DNA from: CAZPHU01 sp964419255
Lineage (GTDB): Bacteria > Fibrobacterota > Chitinivibrionia > Chitinivibrionales > CAYFVL01
DNA: 64,000 bases
Reading direction: 5' to 3'
Assembly (NCBI GenBank): GCA_964419255.1
Contig: CAYQOU010000016.1
Location: 1 to 64,000 of the forward strand
The position numbers were made by a program, and so were the translations under genes. Shown here one piece after another: positions 8,992 to 19,000 of the stretch. The notes under the pieces are model-generated. The model ran no database searches. It was not told the origin of the DNA and saw nothing but the letters and a program-made list of their open reading frames with translations. Within the stretch, counting starts at the first letter, position 1. Each line of letters starts with the position of its first letter.

Positions 8992-9606
8992 TTAGTATTT
9001 GCGCATCAACCCCACCATTTTGCCTGCAATGGCTACTTCCCTGTCGCTTCCGACGATTATGTCCGCGTACTTTGGGTTTTCGGGCCGCAAAATGATATGA
9101 TCGGGCTTTCGAATGAATCGTTTCAGAGTAGCCTCATCATCGATTATCGCCACCACGATATCGTTGTTGTTGGCGGTCGACTGACGGCGCACCACTACAA
9201 TATCCCCATCCAGCACGCCGATTCCCTCCATGCTGTCACCCTTGATCCGAAGCGTAAAAAGCCCCTCGCCTCTGAATATGCTTTTGTCCAGGGTGATATA
9301 GCCATCCAGGTTCTCAACCGCCGTGACAGGCTTTCCCGCGGCCACCGACCCCACAAGCGGCACACGATGCTGATCCGAATCGTGCTCTTCCGTGCTGACA
9401 GTCACCTCAATACCACGTGCCCGCCCCCCCAGAAGCCGCACATAGCCCTTCTGCTCGATCAGGCGCAGATGCTGGCGTACATTGTTGGGACTCTTATAAC
9501 CCAGCGCCTTGGCAATCTCCCGCACAGTCGGAGGCATGCCCTTATCTCTGCGGCACGCCACAATATACGCAAACACCCTGCTTTGTTCCGGTGTCAATGG
9601 TTTCAT
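8992..9606 (-). CDS. lexA: LexA repressor, SOS regulator
   Basis: A 204-residue LexA: an N-terminal winged helix-turn-helix (residues 1-65, PPTVREIAKALGYKSPNNVRQHL) followed by an S24 autoprotease domain. The self-cleavage bond is Ala90-Gly91 in SVAAGKP; the catalytic dyad is Ser125 (GDSM) and Lys162 (TLKRF). All key residues are present, so RecA-stimulated self-cleavage is expected. It represses DNA-damage genes, probably including the neighbouring imuB-dnaE2 run and itself. The best operator candidate is at 10028-10041, far upstream, with a possible small gene in between. The ATG at 9606 follows a GGAACA-type weak ribosome site. Confidence 0.97.
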   Translation of the reverse strand: MKPLTPEQSRVFAYIVACRRDKGMPPTVREIAKALGYKSPNNVRQHLRLIEQKGYVRLLGGRARGIEVTVSTEEHDSDQHRVPLVGSVAAGKPVTAVENLDGYITLDKSIFRGEGLFTLRIKGDSMEGIGVLDGDIVVVRRQSTANNNDIVVAIIDDEATLKRFIRKPDHIILRPENPKYADIIVGSDREVAIAGKMVGLMRKY

Positions 9607-9709
9607 ATTCTGTTCCGCCCTTTATAACCCGTTCTTCGCGTCTTTTCTGATTGATACAGCATCGAAGATAGTATTTTCATCATCACTATACCATATACAT
9701 TGGGGTAAT

Positions 9710-9973
9710 TCAAGCCGGCAATGTTCCCATAACCGATGATGCTCTCAGAGAAACGTTTGGTTTTTCGGACCGACACCCCATGCGTATATACCCTACCGCA
9801 AATACACGCCGTGTCTTGCCATTTCCCTTCACAATTCCTCCCTTGATCATAAACCGGTTGTTATGCCGCCCATTCCGAGGAGAACCCACTGATTGTCTCG
9901 CCTCTGCCGACAAACGCGGTGCCGCAACTAAAGCATTTATCGGAAAACTCATTCTAACATCTGCTTGTACCAT
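9710..9973 (-). CDS. Possible small damage-inducible protein, 87 residues
   Basis: A small open frame on the lexA strand starts at ATG 9973 with AAGGGGA about 10 bases upstream. It lies about 40 bases downstream of the start point predicted for the promoter at 10021-10050, which carries the LexA-like palindrome. The protein is basic (many Arg/Lys), has no recognisable domain and no membrane segment. If real it would be the first gene of a lexA transcript and could be a damage-response small protein. It could equally be a chance frame in a long lexA leader. Codon use gives no firm support either way. Confidence 0.3.
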   Translation of the reverse strand: MVQADVRMSFPINALVAAPRLSAEARQSVGSPRNGRHNNRFMIKGGIVKGNGKTRRVFAVGYIRMGCRSEKPNVSLRASSVMGTLPA

Positions 9974-10292
9974 ACCGATTCATCCCCTTCAGGAAAGATA
10001 CCATACATACTGTACATATAAATATACTGTACATGCGTACATGTTTGCAAGCAAAAAAAAGCGACATTCGTTTTTCCCAAAATGACGCCTCGATAATACT
10101 GACAAAAAAAAGCCGCTTACGAGCACCTGCCCGACTTTATGATTTAAATGGTTATCGGGCAATCTCTTGAAGACAGAAGAGTTGAAACGATCCTGTAATT
10201 ACCCCTGCTAAGGTTTTCCAGGCTTGCGAAACCCTTTACCCTCAGGAACGTGTAAACCGGTGCGAGAGAACCAATCGATTCAGATACACTGT
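9974..10292. other. Intergenic region upstream of lexA
   Basis: Apart from the promoter/operator at 10021-10050 no gene is evident. A stem TGCCCGA/TCGGGCA with a 20-base loop lies near 10120-10155, and a CAATCTCTT/AAGAGTTG stem near 10160-10185. Neither has a U tract on the strand of the neighbouring genes. I could not match the region to a known riboswitch. Confidence 0.4.
10021..10050 (-). promoter_or_regulatory. Promoter with embedded LexA-like operator
   Basis: On the minus strand: -35 TTGCAA (10050-10045), an 18-base spacer, and -10 TATATT (10026-10021). The perfect palindrome TGTAC-N4-GTACA (10028-10041) lies entirely inside the spacer, the classic arrangement for repression. A further TGTACA half-site is at 10011-10016. 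Transcription would run toward the small frame at 9973 and lexA at 9606, which fits LexA autoregulation. Confidence 0.6.
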
Positions 10293-12839
10293 TTATTTGG
10301 GCAAATAGGTTATCGCCTGCTCTCCAATAATCTTCTGTATGCCATCCTCTGCTTTCGAAGTCATGCGCAGTATATACTGCCCTGCGGCGACTTCACGCAT
10401 ATCGCTTGACAGCCCGTTCCAAACGAAAAGGCCGTTTCCGTAACGAGGGCGTTTGATCGTATGTTGATGAATAAGCCGCCCCCGCAGATCGTAGATGCCA
10501 AACCGTAGCTGCTTGAGACTGCTTTGATCAACACTATAGCGTATCGACAGCCGACCGGAAAAGGGATTTGGGTAGCATCCGGCCAGCTTCAGAGAATTAG
10601 CGGGAAAACTGGTTTTAAAATCGGATAGAAATGCCTCCGTACCTACCACTACCCATTTTGTTTTTTCAGAGGAGGGCTGAAGTGTTTCCTGATGCCAGTC
10701 GCCATCAGCCGATTCGAAGCTTTGTGTTTCGGGATCCCAGAGGCATGCTTTTAGGTAAGAAGGTACGGAAGCAAGATTGCCGAGATTGTAAGCCACTGTT
10801 TTGGTTTTGCTTCCCTGATTGTACAACGCGATCTGCCATGCAAACCCCTGCCGGTTGTTATCCCGGGTAACGCTATGTCCACCAAGCGTTCGATTCGCCG
10901 TGTCGACAACTCCCGCTCCCACAGTCTCCAGGGAAGGAGCCAATGCGTAGATACGTGATTTTGCGACCTGCTCATCGACAATGCAGCGAACCTTGCGAGA
11001 ATTCGCCTGATCCGCTTCCCGCCAGTTGAACCAAACTCCCCACTGAGTCGGCATCCGGGATCGGGCGATAGTTCGCTTGGATGCCCCCTCCACATGCGAT
11101 ACCGGTGGAATGCGTAAGATGACTGTGTCACCGAGAGGATTGTACGCGGTATACGCATAGTTGCCGACCTGCCCCGATATAATCTGGCTCGATGCCGTCT
11201 CTCTGAGTTCCTGAAATTCGGAGATATACAGCTCCTCAGCCCTGTAGACATTGTCCTGCTCCCCCTTTTCCCAATGGTATAGCTGGATTGAGTCTATTTC
11301 CGCTCCCGTAGCCTCCATTACGGCACTAAACGGAATATTGAACTGAAACGGTGAAGCGAAATCGGTCCATTTTCCTGGAGCAAGAACGATCTCGAAAGGT
11401 TTTTTCAAGGATGTGGTCTTGCCCTCTCCGAGAATGACAATCTTACTTTCCCTGGTCTTGAGCCAGAAAAGCCGCCCGGGCTTAACAGAAAAATGGTGTG
11501 CAACCGAATCGTTGTACTCAAGCCATCCATCGGCGCGTGCCGCTGCAACACCTTCTCCGACATATCTGAATAGACGAAATCGATAAATATCGTAGCGCCA
11601 CTGATTAGTTTGGGGATCGACAAACTCATCCAGCACGCTGCTTATGGTGTTATCAGTCAAAGAGCCTCCGACCGCAAACGGCACCCATTGCGGATGCAAC
11701 CCGGGGCGGGTGGGCACCTGACCGATTTGCTCTGAATGGACTCGACGGGATATATTTATCGTATCCAGATGCGTCCCATCTGATACAAGCAAAAGAGCAC
11801 GCATGCCATTGGATTCGCTGACACACCCGATTATCTGTTGTTCCGGGTCGTTATCTTTGGGTATATCGACCATTACGGAAGCGATCGTATCGGTGAGTGT
11901 GGAATCGCATTCAAACTCATACCACTTGTCCCCCATACTCGCTCGAACAGAATATCTGACATTCGCAGAATTGTCTCTGATCGAGAAACTCTGCTTAAAA
12001 ACATCCCCATCCGCGCTGATCGGAAGCGATGTATCAGAGCTAAAGGGAAAATCGACCTGCGGCCTGACCGTATCCACAAGAAGCATAAAGGGCTGTCTGA
12101 TTTCATTTGTTCGTATCCAGACGACGCCGTCTTCCACATAAGAATCATGCTCGACCCTCCATTTGGAATCTTCGGAGAATCGGTACAGATGGAGAGCATC
12201 CGTACTGTACCCCTGGGGTATGGAGTCATACCTTATGCCGATATCAAATTCGGGTGTGCCCGGTGGATTGTTGGTAAAAACAAACCCCGGTCCGACAGGC
12301 ACAAACCCGTTCAACTGCGCTGGATCCGGTTGATAAAGAGCAGCCGAAAATTCGCTGTCAAAATGCTCGGAGCCAGGCCTGAAAAGAATATGGTCATTAA
12401 AAATACCGACCTGGGGTATACCTTCCTCGAAAAAGTGAATCCGAGCGGTATCCGGGAGTAGTCTGACAGTATCTTGGGATTGTTCCGTTGCGATGGAAAA
12501 AAAATCGCCCTGCGCTTTGAGATAAAGCGACACGTAACAAAGCTTATTTAGGTCAGGGTGCTCCAACTGAATAGTGGAGCTGTCGTGCAACCCACCCGAT
12601 ACCTGCTTTTGCCGGATGACATTTTCCGGAACCACAGCATACTCATCGTATGAATATCCGATACCAACATACAGATCGGCTCCTGCCGTTCCGGTGGTAT
12701 CCGATCTCCAGAACACCGAGACCTCGTAAGACTCTTCATCGTAAATCAGTGAATCGAGACGAATTGTGTTTACGGATGCCCGCGCACCAGATAGACCATG
12801 TATCAGTATTGTAACGGCTAAGATTTTCCACGCACGCAT
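10293..12839 (-). CDS. Secreted protein with type IX-style C-terminal sorting domain
   Basis: About 848 residues from the ATG at 12839, chosen because it opens a clear signal peptide (MRAWKILAVTILIHGLSGARA). The last ~95 residues (GCYPNPFSGRLSIRY, IYDLRGRL, VAAGQYILRM) are a Por-secretion-tail-type domain that directs export through a type IX secretion system. Nearly the whole mature protein is paralogous to the C-terminal ~820 residues of the giant gene upstream. Shared blocks include GFVPVGPGF, FSIRDN, SVRASMGDKWY, WVPFAVGG and DIYRFRLFRY. No catalytic motif is visible, so a structural or adhesive surface role is likely. A strong hairpin terminator separates it from the paralogue. Confidence 0.85.
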   Translation of the reverse strand: MRAWKILAVTILIHGLSGARASVNTIRLDSLIYDEESYEVSVFWRSDTTGTAGADLYVGIGYSYDEYAVVPENVIRQKQVSGGLHDSSTIQLEHPDLNKLCYVSLYLKAQGDFFSIATEQSQDTVRLLPDTARIHFFEEGIPQVGIFNDHILFRPGSEHFDSEFSAALYQPDPAQLNGFVPVGPGFVFTNNPPGTPEFDIGIRYDSIPQGYSTDALHLYRFSEDSKWRVEHDSYVEDGVVWIRTNEIRQPFMLLVDTVRPQVDFPFSSDTSLPISADGDVFKQSFSIRDNSANVRYSVRASMGDKWYEFECDSTLTDTIASVMVDIPKDNDPEQQIIGCVSESNGMRALLLVSDGTHLDTINISRRVHSEQIGQVPTRPGLHPQWVPFAVGGSLTDNTISSVLDEFVDPQTNQWRYDIYRFRLFRYVGEGVAAARADGWLEYNDSVAHHFSVKPGRLFWLKTRESKIVILGEGKTTSLKKPFEIVLAPGKWTDFASPFQFNIPFSAVMEATGAEIDSIQLYHWEKGEQDNVYRAEELYISEFQELRETASSQIISGQVGNYAYTAYNPLGDTVILRIPPVSHVEGASKRTIARSRMPTQWGVWFNWREADQANSRKVRCIVDEQVAKSRIYALAPSLETVGAGVVDTANRTLGGHSVTRDNNRQGFAWQIALYNQGSKTKTVAYNLGNLASVPSYLKACLWDPETQSFESADGDWHQETLQPSSEKTKWVVVGTEAFLSDFKTSFPANSLKLAGCYPNPFSGRLSIRYSVDQSSLKQLRFGIYDLRGRLIHQHTIKRPRYGNGLFVWNGLSSDMREVAAGQYILRMTSKAEDGIQKIIGEQAITYLPK

Positions 12840-13034
12840 AGGTTTAACTCGGCTTAAGATGTTTCCTGTTTCTGTTATTTGAGCGATTTCTATGCCCCTA
12901 TAAAGCGCCTTCGGGAAACAAATATACATGCTTACAGTTGATTATCGATCACAAAAGCATAAAATGCGTTCATATAATACCCTCTCATCCCCATTTCGCA
13001 ACTGTTAAAACACATTCAGGACATATAAACACAG

Positions 13035-13078
13035 AAAAAGCTTGTGAAACTTTGGTTGTTTCACAAGCTTTTTTTTAA
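13035..13078 (-). terminator. Bidirectional rho-independent terminator
   Basis: A perfect 13-base-pair stem, AAGCTTGTGAAAC (13038-13050) with GTTTCACAAGCTT (13058-13070), has a 7-base loop. A runs on the left and T runs on the right make it a terminator on both strands. On the minus strand it lies just after the stop of the giant secreted protein. Confidence 0.9.
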
Positions 13079-13099
13079 TACAACTGAACGCTAGATGCG

Positions 13100-16000
13100 T
13101 TACCTGGGCAGATAGACGATTCTCTGCTCCCCGATCACCTTTCTGACACCGTCCAGACCGGTTGCGGTCATTCGTAAGATATAATTCCCCGCAGCAACTG
13201 TGCGATTATCAATCGATCGTCCATCCCACATATGAATCCTGCTTCCGGATTCGGGATTTTTGATCGCCTGATGCCAGATCAGACGTCCCTGGACATCGTA
13301 GATGCTGAAAGCTATACTTCTAAGCTTTTCTCCCGGAACGGTGTAGCGAATGGAGAGCCGCCCGGCAAAAGGATTGGGATAACATCCCGCAAAAGCCAGT
13401 TTTACTCCTGGAGCATTCCTTTTGAAATCTAAGAGATAGGCCTGAGTTCCGACTACCACCCATTTGGTTTTCTCGGACAGAGGTTTCAGTGTTTCTTCCC
13501 GTACATCATCCAGAGTCTCAAACGTCTGTTTCTGGGCATCCCAGATGCGTGCCTCCATATTGGGGGGCAGAGACAGGTCTCCCAGTTTGTACGCAATCGT
13601 CTTCGACTCACGTCCCTGATTGTAGAGCGAAATTTGCCAGGAGTAGCCCTGCCGATCGGTATCCTGCGTGATAACATGACCGCCCAGCGTCTGATTTGAC
13701 GTATCCACGACTCCCGCCCCAACACTGCCAAAGGATGGCGCCAACGCATAAATCTGTTGTGATTTGCCAAGCCTCTTATCCACCAGGCAGCGAATGTTTC
13801 TGAAGCTGTGCTGATCGGCTGCCCGCCAGTTAAACCGCACCCCCCATTGGGAGCCATGCGAATGAGCTACCGCCCTCTTGGCCGCAGCCTGTTCCACGAA
13901 AGGAATAGGAGGAATACGCAAAACCACCGGTTCCTGCAGCGGATTGAATGCCGTATAGCCGAAATTGCCGACCTGACCCGAGATCACCTCACCGGATACA
14001 GACTCTTGCAGATCATCCATCGTGGAGATGTATAACTCGGAGGCTTTGTAAACATTTTCCTCTTCATCCTTTTCCCAGTGATAAAGCTGAATAGAATCGA
14101 TATTCTCTTCAGTAGCTTCCAATACGGCACTTAACGGTATATCAAACTGAAACGGTGATGCAAAATCTGTCCATCTACCCGGAGCCAGAGTTATTTCAAA
14201 CGGCTCCTTCAGGGATGTTGTAAGGCCCTCTCCCAGCCTGATAACCTGGCCTTCCTTTGTTTTCAGCCACAATAGTCGGCCGGGGTTAAGCTCAAAGAAG
14301 TCTTCTACCGATTCATCATACTCCAGCCAGCCATTTTCATCAGCCGCCTCTACACCCTCTCCCATATACCTGAACAGGCGAAACCGGTAAATATCATATT
14401 CCCACTCATACGAGTCTTCTTCGATAAGCTCATCCAATACGCTGCGTATCGAATTGTCATGCAATGTGCCACCGACCGCAAAAGGTACCCACCCCGGCTT
14501 TATCCGCGGTGTTGGTACTTGCCCGATATCATCTGTCAATACCTGCCGGCTGATATTTATCGTATCTACATTGACACCGTCGGAGACTATCAAAATCGCA
14601 CGCATCCCATACAGTTCACTCACACAGCCAACCAACTGTTCCTGAGGATTGTCTCTCTTTGGTATTCTGGCATTGATTGATACTGAAGTATCCGCAAGCG
14701 TCGAGTCCAATTGGTACTGATACCATTTATCCCCCGTGCTTGCCCGAATCGAATAGGTGACATTTCCGCAATTATCCCTTATAGAAAAACGCTGTTGAAA
14801 CATTTCACCATCGGCGGTGATTGCCGCCCCCGTATCGCGCATCGAAAAGTCCACCTGTGGCTGTATTGTGTCGACAAGAACCATGAATGGTTCTTCGATT
14901 TCGTTTGTCTCGATCCATACAAAGCCGTCTTCCGTGTACGAATCATACTCAACCTTTACTTTCTCATCAGGAGTAATCCGATAAATATGAAGATCATCCT
15001 CATTGTAACCTTGCGGTATCGAATCGTAGCGGATACCAGTTTTAAAAGGAGGCACTCCACTGGGTCTATCAAACGTAAAGCCTGGTCCGACCGGCACGAA
15101 TCCGTGAAAAACATCCGTATCCGGCTCGTAAAGATTCACGGTAAATTTATTTTTAAAATATTTCGTACCGCGCCTGAATACGATAGCGTTATTAAACACA
15201 CCGGCTTCATATTCACCTTCCTGAAAGAATTCTATTTCCTGCGCGGTTTGCCGGGGAACCACAATTGAATCCCGGGAGGAGTCAGTTGCAGAAACGAACA
15301 TATCGCCTTCGGCTCTTAAGTATAGAGAGATATAACAGAACACATCGGAAATAAATTTCTCTTGCAGCTGCAGAGTGATACTATCCTGGAAGCTGGAAAT
15401 GTCTCTCACCTGTGTATTGGGCCCCACCGTTTCGGGATACCCATCAAACGAATACTCGGCCCCGAGCTGCAGATCGTATTCACTTAATCCGGTTGTATCA
15501 TCTATGGACCAAAACACCGTGATAGAATGTTCTTCGTCATTATACTGCATCAGATCAATTACAACATTATTGTCAATATTGGCGCCACTGCTGTTTGGTG
15601 TAGTTACCTTTGCTCTCGACTCCTCTGTTATATCCGACCACAGACCACCATCGTAGCGTTGCAGACCAAAATAGTAGGTGGTCGCAGGAAAAAGCGTGTG
15701 AATGGTATCCGAAGCCTGACTGCGCCGCGGATACAGTAGTTTGTACACCGGCCCCACCACCAGTGAGTGAACCGACTCGATTGAATCGGTGCTATACCAG
15801 ATTCTTACGCTGTCATTTTCAAAGGGTTCCGCACTCCAGTCCAGAATCACATCCTGCGGGCCGATAGCGTTAGCTGATAGCGCCAGTTCATTATCGGGCC
15901 TCTCAGCACCAATAGGCTGAGATCCCATTTTGATATCGCTGAATGAATCGCTGGTATCCTTCAGCACGACCGCATAGTAGAACGTTGAAATGGTACTGTC

Positions 16001-19000
16001 AGAAAGATTTACCGTATCATTGTAAGAATCGCCCGAAGAGAAAAACTCGTCATAGTCCAACCACCGCGTTTCACGTTCATTCGAAAAGTCAGGATTCCCA
16101 TCAAATCCGTACCAGATTCCCACGCTATCGGTATGCTCAGGAAGACGCTGTATACCATCCACCGTTACGGCGACAAGACTCTCCACTTCATCGTATATGC
16201 TTGAAACCGACAGCGGATTGAAAATCGTCCGGGAGACTACTCTTACCGAACAGCCCTGCTCGTGAATAAACGGAGGAATACTGTCGGTGCCGGTTTGCGG
16301 ATCCCGCCAGAACATCGTACCCACGAAATAAAAATAGCTATTCTCTTCACTATCGGGAATCGGCACCGGTATGGTTGTAACGAACGTGTCGGCGGTATCA
16401 GTGGTGCCGTTATATTTCAGAGAGTTTAGAGAATACTTCCGAAGATACTCTTCATTTACATCAGGCTCGGAGTGAAATGATTCCGCCCGGTACCAAATCG
16501 CCACCGTATCCGCCCATGGGCTGAACTGATTTGGCAGAGAAGGCATATCACCAAAGCCGGTGATTGTAAGCTCCACCTCACCATCATTGATCCGCTCTCC
16601 ACTGAGAGCGATGGGATTCTGTATCTCAGTGATAACAGGTACGATAATCTCCAGTTGCACTTCGCCATCGCGGATGTGAATCTCATACAATAAATCACCC
16701 GGCGCTTCACCTATTCTGATTTCATTATCGATGATCTCATTCTGACAGGTCATTATCGTGTAAGTCCCTGCCTGGGCACCCGCTCCAAAATCGATGTTAA
16801 CTATTCCATCAGCAACCAGATCTCCACTAACCGCGATAGTATCACTGACCGAATCGATACCGATGTTTATGATAGAGTTCTCCTCAAGCTCAAGACCGTT
16901 CAATGATATCTTACTCAACCCTTCCGAATCGCAGCTTAATATGCCGCTGTCTGCTACGGATACTCCGGCCTCTATCGAACCGGCGATATCAAGGGTAGCA
17001 TCCTGTTTAACCGTTATGTCACCGGCACCACTCAGAATACCATCCATCCGCAGCACACCACCGTTTACCGATGTCGTCCCGGTGTATGTGCCGGCACCGC
17101 CAAGCACTACTTTGCCGTCTCCATCTTTGACCAGTGACAGGTCTCCAGAGATCTCACCGCCAATAATACAGGTTGTATCGTTTACATCCAGAGAAAGTGT
17201 ACTTGCGTTATCGCCCGAATTGGTTATAACAGCGGAGTTGTCCTCACTCGCAAAAATCCCCTTTATCGCCAGATCATAGCCATTAAGATCCAGAACGGCG
17301 TCTCCCATAGCCGCCATGTTCACCATGGCTTCTGCTGAAATACCACTGTCTGCACCCAGAGAGGTTGTTCCCTGAAGAATATCAATCTGACCGTAGGTTC
17401 CACCGCTCAGGCTAACATGTGCATGGGCCAGCCCGACGGCTACACCCATTGGTGCCGCAATCGCAGCGGAAATCATCAGAGTATCGGTCTGGTTTTCACT
17501 GCTGAAATGGATGCCGCTGTTTGCCGCGTCGAGAATCGATATATCTCCCGCAAGTGTCGCGGTGCCTGTCGTGTGGATTGTACCTGCTCCGGATTCCGGT
17601 CCGGCACCACCATCGATGACGATATCGTTTCCAAAGGTCAAACCGTCACCTAAAATCAGTTGCCTGGCACCGGAATTGATCCTCACCGCATCCGTTCCCA
17701 AAGAGGTAGCCGTTTCGACAGCGACTGAGCCGTTGTTTATGAACGTCCCCCCCTCATAGGTATTATCCCCACCCAAGATCAGGACTCCGCTGCCGTCCTG
17801 ATGCAGCTCCCCAACCCCGGAAATAGCGGGGTTGAACACAACTGAATCGCTGCGATTAAAAACCAGTGTGGCGTTGTTTACAATACCACCGTCGATTTCG
17901 CCCGATGTGCCGCCATCACCTAACTGTAGTGCTCCGCCGGCGATTGTAACACCGCCGGTAAATGTGTTATCGCCTGATAACGTCATCCGCCCGTCACCAT
18001 CCTTGACAAGCAATACCCGACCTATACCATCTTCAATCAACCCGTCAAAGACAAATTCGGCATCATTGGCGCCAACGGTTAATACAGCATCACCTTCGGC
18101 CGAGCTGGTGATCGTTCCATTTCCTCCAAGCCCGTTTACGGTGTCACTATAGCCGTTAAGATCGAGTTTATCTGTTATGGTAACATTGCCATAGCCACTA
18201 CCGTGCGGCAGGATATTATCCGCTCCGAGTCGAAGCGTACCCTCCAAAATCTCGGTCGGCCCCGTGTAATTTGTGACAGAAGAAAGAGTAAGAACCTCTT
18301 CTCCCAGCTTTGTCAGTCCACCATCCAGCGCATCGACTCCCCCGTGAACTATGGGCCTTCTGATCGATGTATTATAGCCATTTGTGTTAATTCGTGCACC
18401 ACCATCCAGCACGGAGATTTCGAAACTGCTATCGGATGCACCTCCCCCCAGTATATCATCGAAAAGCGGATTTTCATCATCGGTTACTCTCAGGAGACCA
18501 CCGTCGAAAGTGAAAACAAGACCATGGGAGCCCTCGTCTGAAGCGGTTTCCCCCAGACTCAGGTAAATGCGCCCGGTCTCCAGCGTACCGCCATCATTCA
18601 GATTGATGGTAAACTCATCTGCAGCAGCATCGGTGATACTATATACCTCGGGTGCCGATACGGTTCCGCCTTCGATGTTCAGAACGGCATTTCCCCCATC
18701 GGCATGATAGAGTGCCCCACTGAAGGAATGGGTTCCGTCGGTTATTGTTACCACCGGGCCGGCGTTCTGACCAATTATTCCATTTTCAGCGGCCACATCA
18801 CCGGATAGGGCGATGACCACATCATCCGTTGAGCCGAAAACGATATCCCCCGCTGCATTGATCTCTCCTGCCGCGAAGGTCAAATCGCCTCCGATATCCA
18901 TGGAGACCTGATTTGCATTGTTTCCCGTGATGTTGAAGGTGCCGGACTCGATAACTGTGCTGCCCGAAAGCAGGTGAAACTGCTCCAACTGATGATCGTT

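Noticed and set aside
10086..10292. Possible riboswitch or structured RNA upstream of lexA
   Set aside because: I could not match it to a known aptamer, and its hairpins lack U tracts on the relevant strand.
17035..18320. Repeated GGxGxTTxxG-like DNA suggesting a tandem or CRISPR-like repeat
   Set aside because: The periodicity is protein-level (beta-strand repeats within one frame); the DNA repeats diverge and there are no spacers.
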